From JAIRNF01 sp031551125 (GTDB taxonomy: Bacteria > Bacteroidota > Bacteroidia > Bacteroidales > UBA932), in assembly GCA_031551125.1 (NCBI GenBank), contig JAVBOB010000002.1:62001-126000 (forward strand): a stretch of DNA of 64,000 bases, written 5' to 3'. The notes beneath the pieces are model-generated. The model made no database searches, had not been told where the DNA came from, and saw only the letters and a list, made by a program, of their open reading frames with translations. The position numbers and the translations under genes are program-made. Positions 34,641 through 44,454 of this stretch are shown one piece after another. Positions within the stretch are counted from its first letter, which is position 1, and each line of letters starts with the position of its first letter.

Positions 34641-35008
34641 ACGTCATTGCGAGCGAAGCGAAGCAATAGACTTCTTCGGGAAATACCTTTTCCAAATAAT
34701 ATGGATTGGAAGTAACGGCTGCCCCGAATGGGGCTGAATATGAATAACCGTGGGTGTAAACCCACGGTATATGCCGGTGAGTTCGATTACGCAGGGAGCA
34801 CTAGCTTTTTTCTAAAGAAGGATGGTGCTCCCTGCGCCACCTTAACTTCTGCTCCACTACCCCGCATTACATACGGGGTTATTGTTGTTCAACCCATTGG
34901 GGTTACTTGTAATAGCGGGAAGAAAACAAAAACGAGTAGTTAAGTATTTTTCGAAGAGATCTATTCTCTTGAATTAAGTAGATTGCTTCGCTTCGCTCGC
35001 AATGACGT
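34641..35008. repeat. Perfect 27-bp inverted repeat flanking composite palindrome R3
   Basis: Arms at 34641-34667 and 34982-35008 (ACGTCATTGCGAGCGAAGCG, then AAGCAAT) are exact reverse complements. They enclose about 315 bp containing copy R3. The TCATTGCGAG motif is a widespread bacterial dispersed repeat. No gene lies inside. Confidence 0.8.
34718..34914. repeat. Composite palindrome repeat, copy R3 (full)
   Basis: In order it contains a CTGCCCCGAATGGGGC hairpin, ATAACC, a GTGGGTGTAAACCCAC hairpin and a long central hairpin with arms GCAGGGAGCAC and GTGCTCCCTGC. It ends with an imperfect CCCCGCATTACATACGGGG dyad, TTATTGTTGTTC and AACCCATTGGGGTT. The whole is a nested, nearly symmetrical structure of about 195 bp. 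Confidence 0.8.
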
Positions 35009-35077
35009 GCATTTTTTAACCTTATTCCTCTTACACAAATGCCCAGATTTTTTTATCTTCGCAAAAACAAGCAACTT

Positions 35078-38044
35078 ATGCCTACCCCTAATATTAAGCA
35101 GCTATACTTTAAGGATACTTCTTTTGCCGATTTGATGAAGCACCGCATCTACAACGTGCTGATGCTCTCCAGCCGTTATGATGCGTTTATACTGGAAGAA
35201 GACGGACGAATAGAAGAGCAGCTGTTCAACGAGTATGCTTCGCTTAACCTTCGCTATCCCCCACGCTTTACTCAGGTATATACCGAAGCTGAAGCCTTTG
35301 AAGAGCTGGAACAAATAGAGTTCGACCTCATCATTGTCATGTCCGATAGCGATGAAAAAGATATTTTCAGCATTGCCAAACACATCAAACAGCGATATAG
35401 TGATATTCCTATCGTTGTACTTACCCCTTTCTCCCGAGAGGTATCGCTACGTATCGGAAAAGAAGATTTAAGCGCCATCGATTATGTATTCAGCTGGCTG
35501 GGCAATACCGATTTGCTATTGGCTATTATTAAGCTGATAGAAGATAAAATGAACGTACAGGAAGATGTGGAAAGCGTAGGTGTACAGGTTTTGCTTTTTG
35601 TAGAAGATTCCATTCGCTTCTACTCCTCTATCCTACCCTACTTGTACAAGTTCATCTTCCAGCAATCGCGCTCGTTTATGACGGAAGCGCTTAACGCCCA
35701 CCAGCAAATGCTCCGTATGCGCGGACGACCGAAAATACTACTAGCCCGTAACTACGAAGAGGCTTGGCAAATATATACCCGGTACCAAAACAACATACTA
35801 GGTATAATATCTGATGTTAGCTTTACGCAGCACGATAAAAAAAATAAGCACGCCGGTATAGCGCTCTGCCGACAGATTAAGGGTGTTGATAAGCTGGTTC
35901 CTTACATTCTTCAATCATCGGAAGCGGAAAATGCAACGGAAGCGGAAAAACTACATGTAACCTTTATTGATAAAAATTCTAAAACGTTGCCTCAACAGCT
36001 GCGACAACAAATGCTGGATAACTTCGGGTTTGGCGACTTCATTTTTCGCGACCCGAAAACAAAGCTGGAAGTTGCACGTGCAAAAAACCTGAAAGATTTA
36101 CAGCACTTGGTATTTCAACTACCCGATGCTACTATTGTTTACCACTTCTCTCAAAACCACGTTTCAAAATGGTTGTATTCTCGAGCCATGTTTCCGTTGG
36201 CCGAATTCATACGTACTATGACATTGGATGATTTCAGCAACTTAACTGATGCCCGCCAAGCATTGTTCGACGCCATTGTACAGTACCGTAAAGTTAAAAA
36301 TCGCGGAGTGGTTGCCGTATTCCAGCGTGACCGCTTTGACCAATACTCCAACTTTGCCCGTATCGGCTCAGGGTCTATGGGCGGAAAAGCGCGCGGTTTA
36401 GCCTTTCTTGACGCGCTGATTAAGCGTAATACATCACTCGAAGCTTTCGAAAAATATAACGCGCAAATAGCATTACCTAAAACGGTTGTTATTTGCACCG
36501 ACATTTTCGATGAGTTTATGGAACGCAACAATCTATATCCTACGGCACTTTCACCTGTTAGCGATGAGGAAATGTTGCAATACTTTCTGAAGGCAGAATT
36601 TCCACCACAATACAAAGAGGATTTTCTTGCTTTTTTTGAAGCAATAAGTAAACCCATAGCCGTACGCTCCTCAAGTATGCTAGAAGATTCGTACTACCAA
36701 CCTTTTGCAGGGGTTTACTCTACCTATATGATTCCTTACGACAGCAACAAGGAGAATATGGTAAACATGCTAATCAACGCCATTAAAGCGGTGTACGCGT
36801 CGGTATTTTACCAGAACAGCAAAGCATATATGACGGCTACCTCTAACGTTATCGACTCGGAAAAAATGGCTATTGTGCTGCAAGAAGTGGTTGGCAATAC
36901 TTATCAAAACCATTACTATCCTTCATTCTCAGGTGTAGCACGTTCTATCAATTTTTACCCTATTAACTCTGAGCAACCCGAAGATGGCGTTGCCAACGTT
37001 GCATTGGGACTCGGTAAACAGGTTGTTGACGGCAAGCTCAGCTTGCGCTTTTCCCCAAAACATCCGGAAAAAATTCTGCAGACAAGCGACCTGTCCATTG
37101 CATTAAAAGAAACGCAAACTTCGTTCTATGCGCTAAATCTTGACCCATCTTCGTTCTATCCATCAGTTGATGATACGGCCGATTTACTAACGCTAGATTT
37201 GAATACAGCCGAAGAGGATGGGACACTTTTCCCGCTTATTTCTACCTACGACCCCAACGACAAAATTATTCGCGACGGATTACATAACGGAGGACGTAAG
37301 CTGGTAACTTTTGCAGGGATTCTAAAATACAAACAGTTCCCGCTAGCCGAAATTCTACAAACGGTACTCGAAATCGGACAACATGAAATGGGGCATCCCG
37401 TTGAAATTGAATTTGCCGTAAAGCTGAATGATAAAAACGAGCCGGAGCCGAGCACTTTCTACCTTTTACAAATACGACCTATTGTAGAAAATAACGAGGT
37501 TGTTGTAGAGGATTTGTCCGCACTTCCCGAATCACAAACCATAATTAAATCGGCAAGGGTACTTGGTAATGGTATTATTGACGATGTACACGATTTTATT
37601 TACGTAAAACCGGGAAGCTTCGATCCCGCCAATAGTCGCCAAATTGCAGAAGAGCTGGAACAGCTGAATAAAAAATTACAGAAAGAAGGCCGTCATTACG
37701 TACTGGTTGGTCCCGGACGCTGGGGCTCCAGCGACCCGTGGCTGGGTATCCCTGTAAAGTGGGCGCAAATATCTGCCGCACGAGCTATTGTCGAAGCCGG
37801 ACTTGAGAACTACCGTATTGACCCCAGCCAGGGTACTCACTTTTTCCATAACCTCACCTCTTTCCGCATAGGCTACTTTACCGTTAACCCTTACAAGGAA
37901 GACGGACACTACGACCTTGCCTACTTAGAACAACAACCTGCTATTTATGACGGACAATTTTTAAGGTATGTACAGTTTGGGAAACCCATAATCATAAAAA
38001 TGGATGGTAAGAAAGGTATTGGAGTTGTAATGAAAGCCCAGTAA
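35078..38044 (+). CDS. PEP/pyruvate-binding domain protein with receiver-like N-terminus
   Basis: The 988-aa protein has two receiver-like regions (about 25-150, with FDLIIVMSDSDEKDIF, and about 168-330, with KILLARNYEEAWQIY). A PPDK_N-type ATP-grasp domain follows (about 425-830): GSGSMGGKARGLAFLDALI, PIAVRSSSMLEDSYYQPFAGVYSTY and GLGKQVVDGK. The phosphohistidine swivel domain (GGxxSHxAI) and the PEP-synthase catalytic barrel are absent, so it is not a complete PEP synthase or PPDK. The C-terminus has VLVGPGRWGSSDPWLGIPV. A signalling or phosphotransfer role is inferred. The ATG at 35078 is preferred because a TATCTTCG promoter-like box covers 35054-35061. Confidence 0.8.
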   Translation: MPTPNIKQLYFKDTSFADLMKHRIYNVLMLSSRYDAFILEEDGRIEEQLFNEYASLNLRYPPRFTQVYTEAEAFEELEQIEFDLIIVMSDSDEKDIFSIAKHIKQRYSDIPIVVLTPFSREVSLRIGKEDLSAIDYVFSWLGNTDLLLAIIKLIEDKMNVQEDVESVGVQVLLFVEDSIRFYSSILPYLYKFIFQQSRSFMTEALNAHQQMLRMRGRPKILLARNYEEAWQIYTRYQNNILGIISDVSFTQHDKKNKHAGIALCRQIKGVDKLVPYILQSSEAENATEAEKLHVTFIDKNSKTLPQQLRQQMLDNFGFGDFIFRDPKTKLEVARAKNLKDLQHLVFQLPDATIVYHFSQNHVSKWLYSRAMFPLAEFIRTMTLDDFSNLTDARQALFDAIVQYRKVKNRGVVAVFQRDRFDQYSNFARIGSGSMGGKARGLAFLDALIKRNTSLEAFEKYNAQIALPKTVVICTDIFDEFMERNNLYPTALSPVSDEEMLQYFLKAEFPPQYKEDFLAFFEAISKPIAVRSSSMLEDSYYQPFAGVYSTYMIPYDSNKENMVNMLINAIKAVYASVFYQNSKAYMTATSNVIDSEKMAIVLQEVVGNTYQNHYYPSFSGVARSINFYPINSEQPEDGVANVALGLGKQVVDGKLSLRFSPKHPEKILQTSDLSIALKETQTSFYALNLDPSSFYPSVDDTADLLTLDLNTAEEDGTLFPLISTYDPNDKIIRDGLHNGGRKLVTFAGILKYKQFPLAEILQTVLEIGQHEMGHPVEIEFAVKLNDKNEPEPSTFYLLQIRPIVENNEVVVEDLSALPESQTIIKSARVLGNGIIDDVHDFIYVKPGSFDPANSRQIAEELEQLNKKLQKEGRHYVLVGPGRWGSSDPWLGIPVKWAQISAARAIVEAGLENYRIDPSQGTHFFHNLTSFRIGYFTVNPYKEDGHYDLAYLEQQPAIYDGQFLRYVQFGKPIIIKMDGKKGIGVVMKAQ

Positions 38045-38061
38045 GCAGATTTGAAGAAAAG

Positions 38062-38250
38062 GCAGCCCCGAAGCGGGCTGAATATAAATAACCGTGGGTG
38101 CAACCCACAGCAGAAAGCGATTGAGCTTCATTGAGCAGGGAGCACTACCCTTTCTTTTAAAGAAGGGTAGTGCTCCCTGCTCAATTTTAACCTTATCCCG
38201 GCTACCCCGTATTGCATACGGGGTTATTGTTGTTCAACCCCTGCGGGGTT
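38062..38250. repeat. Composite palindrome repeat, copy R4 (full)
   Basis: CAGCCCCGAAGCGGGCTG, GTGGGTGCAACCCAC, then a central hairpin with perfect arms GCAGGGAGCACTACCCTTTC and its complement. CCCCGTATTGCATACGGGG and AACCCCTGCGGGGTT follow. It lies between convergent genes. The remaining sequence to 38387 includes a CTGCGTTATCTGTGTTC-type dispersed repeat near 38348. Confidence 0.8.
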
Positions 38251-38387
38251 ACTTATGCATAGAAAACTACATCTCGGCCTTTTCTAAAGACATTATTCCG
38301 AAAACGCAGATCTTTACAGATATGCCAACTGCGAATAGCTGTATAATCTGCGTTATCTGTGTTCTAATACTTTTAGGCAGTCTGCTT

Positions 38388-40121
38388 CTACAAGCCCAGC
38401 TCCTTAACTATCCGTTGAATTTTCTTATCAGCCTCAACACTCATCTTGTCAAAATCTTTGGCAGAAGGTAACTCCGTTCGTACCCCTATGTAGTACTTAA
38501 TTTTAGGCTCAGTACCTGAAGGGCGAACGGATATAACCGAATCATCAAGTGTAACAAACTGCAAAACATCTGATTTAGGCAGGTTAATAACGTAACGCAT
38601 GTCGCTCACCAAGTCTATAGTTTCCGAACTTAAGTAATCATGTATCAGCACCACTTTGGCTCCACCAATTGTTTGCGGATGCTCCGAACGGAAACGCTTC
38701 ATTGTTGCCTGAATGGCTGCTAATCCATCTTTTCCCTTTTCGGTAATTGAGACTAAATGCTCTTTAAAGAAACCGTACTGCACGTATATATCAATCAATA
38801 GCTCATACAAGGTTTTTCCCTGCTCTTTTGCCCAAGCGGCAGCCTCAGCAATCATGGCACAGCTCATCACAGCATCTTTATCTCTAACATACTCGCCAAC
38901 CAAGTAACCGTAGCTTTCCTCTCCCCCGCCAATAAACACCTTCTTTCCTTCATTATGACGGATAACCTCGGCTATATACTTAAAGCCCGTAAGCACATTG
39001 TAGCTCTGCACATCGTAGCTATCCGCTATTTTTGTAAGAAGATCCGTTGTAACTATGGTCTTTACAATATACTCGTTTCCCGTTAGCTTACCGTTCCCCT
39101 TCCACTGCGATAGCAGGTAGTATATCAACAATGATGCCGTTTGGTTGCCGTTAAGCAGCACCATTTTATTATTTAAATCTCTTACGGCAATCCCAACACG
39201 GTCTGCATCAGGGTCGGTAGCCATTACGAGTTCCGCACCAACCTCATCGGCTTTATCCATTGCCATTTTTAGCGCGGATGATTCTTCAGGATTGGGAGAT
39301 TTAACAGTAGGGAAATTCCCATCCGGAATATCCTGCTCAGGGACATGAATAACATTTCTGAATCCGAATAAGTGAAGCGCCTTGGGAACCAGCTCTACAC
39401 CCGTTCCGTGAAGCGGAGTGTAAACAATTTTCATATCCCGATGCTTGGCAATACAATCGGGAGAAAGTGAAAGGCTGTGCAGCTTACTCAGGTATGTATC
39501 ATCAACCTCTTTACCTATCGAATGTATATACTTCTTATCACCGTTAAATTTCACCTCACTAATGCTTTGCAGCTTATTCACTTCATCAATAATATTCTTA
39601 TCATGAGGCGGAGTAACCTGTGCACCGTCCTCCCAATAAGCTTTATAGCCGTTATATTCTTTCGGATTATGAGATGCCGTAATTACTACCCCGCTTTTAC
39701 AACCCAACATACGTATAGCAAAGCTGAGCTCAGGCGTTGGTCGCAACGATTCAAATAAGTACGCTACAATGCCGTTAGCCGCGAATACATCAGCCGTAAT
39801 TTCAGCAAAATAGCGGCTGTTGTTACGACAATCATAAGCAATGGCGACTTTTACCTCTTGATTGGGGAACTCTTTTTTCAGATAGTTGGCCAAACCTTGT
39901 GTAGCCATTCCCACCGTGTACTTATTCATACGGTTAGTGCCTACACCCATAATACCGCGCAAGCCACCTGTTCCAAATTCCAAACTCTTATAAAAGCATT
40001 CATCCAGCTCTTTTGGGTTACTATCCATAAGCTCCTTTACTTGTCGGCGAGTTTCAACATCATAGGGCTCGTTAAGCCATACCTGTGCTCTTTCCTTCGC
40101 CGTGATTCCTGCTGTATCCAT
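38388..40121 (-). CDS. Phosphoglucomutase/phosphomannomutase
   Basis: The 577-aa enzyme of the alpha-D-phosphohexomutase superfamily interconverts sugar 1- and 6-phosphates. Catalytic Ser150 lies in TASHNPKEYNGYK. The metal loop is ATDPDADRVG, the sugar-specificity loop GGGEESYGY and the phosphate-binding loop RPSGTEPKIKYY. Length matches the Bacteroidetes/Firmicutes PgcA-like form. The ATG at 40121 is preferred, since a longer TTG start would lie inside the TATATTTG promoter box. Confidence 0.93.
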   Translation of the reverse strand: MDTAGITAKERAQVWLNEPYDVETRRQVKELMDSNPKELDECFYKSLEFGTGGLRGIMGVGTNRMNKYTVGMATQGLANYLKKEFPNQEVKVAIAYDCRNNSRYFAEITADVFAANGIVAYLFESLRPTPELSFAIRMLGCKSGVVITASHNPKEYNGYKAYWEDGAQVTPPHDKNIIDEVNKLQSISEVKFNGDKKYIHSIGKEVDDTYLSKLHSLSLSPDCIAKHRDMKIVYTPLHGTGVELVPKALHLFGFRNVIHVPEQDIPDGNFPTVKSPNPEESSALKMAMDKADEVGAELVMATDPDADRVGIAVRDLNNKMVLLNGNQTASLLIYYLLSQWKGNGKLTGNEYIVKTIVTTDLLTKIADSYDVQSYNVLTGFKYIAEVIRHNEGKKVFIGGGEESYGYLVGEYVRDKDAVMSCAMIAEAAAWAKEQGKTLYELLIDIYVQYGFFKEHLVSITEKGKDGLAAIQATMKRFRSEHPQTIGGAKVVLIHDYLSSETIDLVSDMRYVINLPKSDVLQFVTLDDSVISVRPSGTEPKIKYYIGVRTELPSAKDFDKMSVEADKKIQRIVKELGL

Positions 40122-40145
40122 GAGACCTTTAGATTTATTATAAGA

Positions 40146-40153
40146 CAAATATA
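40146..40153 (-). promoter_or_regulatory. Bacteroidetes -7 box (TATATTTG) for the phosphohexomutase
   Basis: The minus-strand TATATTTG is 25 bp before the ATG at 40121 and matches TAnnTTTG. Confidence 0.6.
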
Positions 40154-40349
40154 CAATTTTATAAGATGCAAGGTTTCATCTTCATTTTGTTTACTATAAA
40201 ACGAAGCTCCTTATGTAACAACTTTCATAGACAGATTGTTATTATATAGCAACCTGCACATATTTAGCGTAAACATTTTTACAGCTTACTCTGTTTAGAG
40301 GTTGTATTTTCTACAACAACCAAACCTACTAACACACTAGTTTCAGATA

Positions 40350-42908
40350 ATGAAAATCACAAGAAATACACTAAAACAAATGATAGCAACCGTGCTATTT
40401 ACTTGCGCCTATACTTATATAGTACAAGCGCAAGAAATGAGTATGCACATGCAAACAGGAATTATTAGAATAAAAATGGCATCGGAGAATATTATTAACA
40501 CATCAAATATTCGAAAAATGTCAACAACCAGCCAACCCTTAAGCGTTGGTATCACAAAGTTTGATGCGCTAAGCCAAAAATACAATATAACCGGAGCTGT
40601 AAGAGTATTTCCAAATGCCGGAAGCTATGAAGAGAAACATAAAAAGTACGGGCTCAACTTATGGTACGATCTAACCATTGATGAAAACGCCGACCCTTAT
40701 GCTGCAGCAGGCGAATTTTGTGCCTCCGAAGGTGTTGTTTATGCCGAACCTATGTATAAAATTGCATCAAAAGGTGATGAAATAACAAAGGTGCAACCAA
40801 TTCAACGGCTAGCAGCACCAAATGATCCCAGCTTTCCGCAACAATGGGGTTTCAGCAATATAGGCAGCGTTCCCGGCTCTGTGGCCAACGTTGATATTCA
40901 CATGTTAGATGCATGGAACATTGCACAAGGAAAACCTAATGTAATTGTAGCCGTAATGGATGAAGGGGTTGACTATACACACCAAGATTTAACTGCCAGC
41001 ATGTGGGTAAATCCCAAAGAAACACGGGATGACAAAGTTGATAACGATGGTAACGGATACGCTGATGACATATACGGGTTCAACTTTGCGCTAAAAACGG
41101 GTAAGATATCTCCCGGTAATCACGGAACTCATGTTGCAGGGATTATTGCCGCAAGCAACAATAACGGGGTTGGCATTAGTAGTATTGCAGGAGGTTCCGA
41201 CGCCAATTCGGGGGTAAAAATAATGTCATGTCAAATATTTAGCGGAGCTGTAGCAGTATCGGCAGCCCCTGCTTTTGTATATGCTGCTGATAATGGTGCC
41301 ATAATTGCACAAAACAGCTGGGGCTACACTACTCCGGGAGCCTACAACCAAATAGATCGTGATGCTATAGATTACTTTATCTCAGAAGCCGGAAAAGATG
41401 CACAAGGCAACCCGAAACCGGATGCTCCCATGAATGGGGGTATAGTCATATTCTCTGCCGGAAACAGCAGTGATAATTCGCTATGGTATCCGGCCGCCTT
41501 TCCGGAAACAATTGCCGTTGGGGCTGTAGGTCCCTCAGGCAAACGAGCCTACTACTCCAACTACGGCAGCTGGATTACACTCTCTGCTCCGGGAGGAACG
41601 AATATTAATTTGGCATCGGAAATATACAGTACGATTCCTAACAACCAATACGCATACATGCAGGGAACGTCTATGGCCTGCCCTCACGTTTCGGGTGTTG
41701 CCGCTTTAATACTATCAAAGTATGGCAATAATCGTTACTCATCTGACACGCTCCGACGGCGTTTGGAAGCCTCAACTACCGATATGTCAACATGGGATCC
41801 GGACTACTATATGTACATGGGATCCGGATTACTGAACGCTGCGAAAGCGCTGGCACCATACGTTTCAGTAAAAGGAATTTCACTTCCATCATCGCTTACG
41901 TTGTATGTAGGACGAACAGTAAAGCAAACCAACCTTATTATCCCCAATGATGCTTTCGACCAACGAATAACATGGACAAGTAGTGATCCTAGCGTTGTAA
42001 GCGTTAACTCTAGAGGAGAAATGCTCGGAATTAAAGCGGGAACCGTACGGTTTACGGCAACCACACGTGACGGAGGATATATAGCAACCACCACAGCAAC
42101 CGTTATTGCAACTCCTCTTTCGGGTCTTTCGCTTTCGCCCAAAGATTTAACCCTGTCAGTTGGAGATAGGTATCAAATCACCCCTACGTTCAACCCGCCC
42201 GATGCTGCAAATAAAACCTTGACATGGAAAAGCAGTGACGAAATGGTGCTCAAAGTAAATGCGCTAGGGTATGTTACCGCTTTAGCTGAAGGAACAGCTA
42301 TAGTCGTAGCAACAAGCTCCGACGGAACAATATCGGCAAACTTACCTATTGCAGTACTACCTTTGGTTAACGGAATAACGGTTTCTCCGAAAAACTTAAA
42401 CCTGATGATAGGGCAAAGCATTACCTTAAAAGCGGCTGTATCGCCAAGCAATGCGGCAAACCAAAAGGTGAAGTGGACAAGCTCCGACAATACTTACGTT
42501 AAAGTTGATACGCTAGGCAAGGTTACCGCAATAAGAGCAGGAAATGCCAACGGCGCTAAAATTTCTGTTACCATTATCGCAACTACCGTCCAGAACTCGT
42601 ATAGTGATAGGGCTACCATAACGGTTTATAGTAGCCCGGAAGCCCCCCAAGGCTTTAGCCCAAATAATGACGGGTTTAATGATTACTTTAAGATGGTATT
42701 GAATAGTGAATCAACGTACACGCTAAAGGTATTTGATCGTTCAGGAACATTATGCTACAGCTCCGACAACTATCAGAACGATTGGGATGGAACGGCTAAC
42801 TCAGGAGTTCAGAAAGGAAAAAAGATACTACCCGGAACCTACTACTATGTTCTAGTATCGCTTACCGATGGAACAGTACATAAGGATTATGTGGTAGTTA
42901 GATATTAG
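40350..42908 (+). CDS. Secreted subtilisin-like protease with Ig-like domains and T9SS type B tail
   Basis: The 852-aa protein starts with a signal peptide (MKITRNTLKQMIATVLFTCA to VQAQ) and a propeptide-like region (about 30-150). The S8 domain has Asp204 in AVMDEGVDYTHQDL, His258 in NHGTHVAG and Ser441 in QGTSMACPHVSG. Three BIG2-like Ig domains follow (about 510-765), then a CHU_C domain beginning SPNNDGFNDYF and ending DYVVVRY. That tail is the type B sorting signal of the type IX secretion system, so the protease is probably exported to the surface or medium. Substrate unknown. Confidence 0.92.
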   Translation: MKITRNTLKQMIATVLFTCAYTYIVQAQEMSMHMQTGIIRIKMASENIINTSNIRKMSTTSQPLSVGITKFDALSQKYNITGAVRVFPNAGSYEEKHKKYGLNLWYDLTIDENADPYAAAGEFCASEGVVYAEPMYKIASKGDEITKVQPIQRLAAPNDPSFPQQWGFSNIGSVPGSVANVDIHMLDAWNIAQGKPNVIVAVMDEGVDYTHQDLTASMWVNPKETRDDKVDNDGNGYADDIYGFNFALKTGKISPGNHGTHVAGIIAASNNNGVGISSIAGGSDANSGVKIMSCQIFSGAVAVSAAPAFVYAADNGAIIAQNSWGYTTPGAYNQIDRDAIDYFISEAGKDAQGNPKPDAPMNGGIVIFSAGNSSDNSLWYPAAFPETIAVGAVGPSGKRAYYSNYGSWITLSAPGGTNINLASEIYSTIPNNQYAYMQGTSMACPHVSGVAALILSKYGNNRYSSDTLRRRLEASTTDMSTWDPDYYMYMGSGLLNAAKALAPYVSVKGISLPSSLTLYVGRTVKQTNLIIPNDAFDQRITWTSSDPSVVSVNSRGEMLGIKAGTVRFTATTRDGGYIATTTATVIATPLSGLSLSPKDLTLSVGDRYQITPTFNPPDAANKTLTWKSSDEMVLKVNALGYVTALAEGTAIVVATSSDGTISANLPIAVLPLVNGITVSPKNLNLMIGQSITLKAAVSPSNAANQKVKWTSSDNTYVKVDTLGKVTAIRAGNANGAKISVTIIATTVQNSYSDRATITVYSSPEAPQGFSPNNDGFNDYFKMVLNSESTYTLKVFDRSGTLCYSSDNYQNDWDGTANSGVQKGKKILPGTYYYVLVSLTDGTVHKDYVVVRY

Positions 42909-42969
42909 CAGGCTGTTAAGGTGAATGATAGTAAATAGCGTAAACTCTATAACTGCTACGAATAAACGT

Positions 42970-43040
42970 GTCATTGCGAAGCGTTCTATGCCGAAGCAAT
43001 CTCTTGAATAAACAGATTGCTTAACTCCGCTTGCAATGAC
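42970..43040. repeat. TCATTGCGAAGC-type inverted repeat
   Basis: Arms GTCATTGCGAAGCG ... GAAGCAATCT (42970-43001) and AGATTGCTT ... CGCTTGCAATGAC (43013-43040) form an imperfect dyad between the protease and rplI. It is related to the pair at 34641-35008. Confidence 0.65.
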
Positions 43041-43063
43041 GTGCTTGCATAAAGTAAAAAAAG

Positions 43064-43093
43064 AAAAAGCCCTGCAAATATGCAGGGCTTTTT
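43064..43093. terminator. Bidirectional terminator between protease gene and rplI
   Basis: The stem GCCCTGCA-AATA-TGCAGGGC is flanked by A5 on one side and T5 on the other. It can stop transcripts from both convergent genes. Confidence 0.9.
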
Positions 43094-43131
43094 ACTATTA
43101 ACTATTAACTTTTCACCATTCACTAAGAGGG

Positions 43132-43581
43132 TTACTCTGAAACTACTTCAAACTTAATGTTTGCTTTTATTTCACGGTGAAGCTTAATGCTTGCTTCGTA
43201 AGTTCCCACTTCCTTAATGTTATCTTCACCAAGAATAGTGATGTTTTTACGGTCAACGTCAAATCCCTTCTCAGCCAATGCTTCAGCTAGCTGAATGTTG
43301 TTAACCGAACCGAAGATTTTACCGGTTGTGCTGGTCTTTGCGCCAACGGTTATCGTAACACCTTCAAGCTTACCGGCCAATGCAATCGCCTCTTCGCGAA
43401 TTTTGGCTTCCTTGTGGGCACGTTGCTTCATGTTTTCGGCATGTACCTTCTTTGCTGAAGGGGTTGCCATTGTTGCAAAACCTTGGGGAATTAGGTAGTT
43501 GGTAGCATAACCGTTCTTTACGGTTACGATATCATCTTTGTGACCCAAGTTTGCTACGTCTTGCTTTAGTATGATTTCCAT
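43132..43581 (-). CDS. rplI: 50S ribosomal protein L9
   Basis: The 149-aa protein opens MEIILKQDVANLGHKDDIVTV, the normal L9 start, with KNGYATNYLIPQGFA and a C-terminal domain (about 75-149). It is the third gene of the rpsF-rpsR-rplI operon, 21 bp behind rpsR. Confidence 0.97.
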   Translation of the reverse strand: MEIILKQDVANLGHKDDIVTVKNGYATNYLIPQGFATMATPSAKKVHAENMKQRAHKEAKIREEAIALAGKLEGVTITVGAKTSTTGKIFGSVNNIQLAEALAEKGFDVDRKNITILGEDNIKEVGTYEASIKLHREIKANIKFEVVSE

Positions 43582-43602
43582 TACTGTGTCTCTCCTATTC
43601 GT

Positions 43603-43875
43603 TTACTTCAACATATCGGTTACGAACGGCAGCAAGGCAAGGTGACGTGCACGCTTAACGGCTTGCGATACTTTTCGCTGAAATTTCAAAGAGGTTCCGG
43701 TTAAACGGCGGGGAAGAATTTTACCCTGTTCGTTTAAGAATTTCTTCAAAAATTCGGGATCCTTATAATCTACATACTTGATACCCGCTTTCTTAAAGCG
43801 GCAGTATTTCTTCTTTTTCACCTCAACGGTAGGAGGTGTTAAATATCTTATTTCGCTTTGGTTTACTGTACTCAT
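43603..43875 (-). CDS. rpsR: 30S ribosomal protein S18
   Basis: The 90-aa protein has the S18 core KYCRFKKAGIKYVDYKDPEF and LPRRLTGTSLKFQRKVSQAV. It lies 12 bp behind rpsF in the standard operon. Size is normal. Confidence 0.97.
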   Translation of the reverse strand: MSTVNQSEIRYLTPPTVEVKKKKYCRFKKAGIKYVDYKDPEFLKKFLNEQGKILPRRLTGTSLKFQRKVSQAVKRARHLALLPFVTDMLK

Positions 43876-43887
43876 GACTTTTTACGC

Positions 43888-44229
43888 TTACTTTTGTTCA
43901 CCTTTGTTTGCTCTACGTTTTGCCGCGTACTCAACAGCATACTTATCCATTCTGAATGTCAGAAAACGGATAATACGCTCGTCACGACGGTACTGCGTTT
44001 CAAGCTTGTCAACTAAATCACCTTCAGATTTAAACTCCAAAAGGTAGTAAAACCCGGTGGACTTCTTTTGGATTGGGTAGGCTAGCTTTTTCAAGCCCCA
44101 ATCTTCTTCGTGCACTATTTCACCGCCATTTTCGGTGATAACGTCACGAAACTTTTTTACCGCTTCCTTCATCTGGCCTTCAGACAAAACGGGAGTTGCA
44201 ATGAAAACGGTTTCGTAGTGGTTTGACAT
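43888..44229 (-). CDS. rpsF: 30S ribosomal protein S6
   Basis: The 113-aa protein opens MSNHYETVFIATPVLSEGQM and has DWGLKKLAYPIQKKSTGFY and RRDERIIRFLTFRMD. It is the first gene of the operon, with a consensus promoter just upstream. Confidence 0.97.
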   Translation of the reverse strand: MSNHYETVFIATPVLSEGQMKEAVKKFRDVITENGGEIVHEEDWGLKKLAYPIQKKSTGFYYLLEFKSEGDLVDKLETQYRRDERIIRFLTFRMDKYAVEYAAKRRANKGEQK

Positions 44230-44270
44230 AATTGTTTACGTTTTAATTTGTTGGATTAAAAATTGAGCCG

Positions 44271-44301
44271 CAAAGGTAAGTAAAAAGTTTTTAACCGCAA
44301 A
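44271..44301 (-). promoter_or_regulatory. Consensus promoter of the rpsF-rpsR-rplI operon
   Basis: On the minus strand TTTG (44298-44301), 19 bp and TACCTTTG (44271-44278) fit the Bacteroidetes consensus TTTG-N19-TAnnTTTG exactly, 42 bp before the rpsF ATG. Confidence 0.85.
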
Positions 44302-44454
44302 GGGATAGATGAATTAGGAGTAAAGAATTAAGAATAATGAATTTAGCACCATAAATAGCATTATTGCTTACAGAAAAATTTGGGCTAAATAAATGGAATA
44401 ACTTAATCCTTCTGAACTCTATACTACTCATGTAATCTCCAAATGTTAGAACAT

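Noticed and set aside
34728..34943. 71-codon open frame across composite repeat R3
   Set aside because: It follows the palindrome modules; similar accidental frames occur in other copies (for example 38094-38471), as expected for a dispersed repeat.
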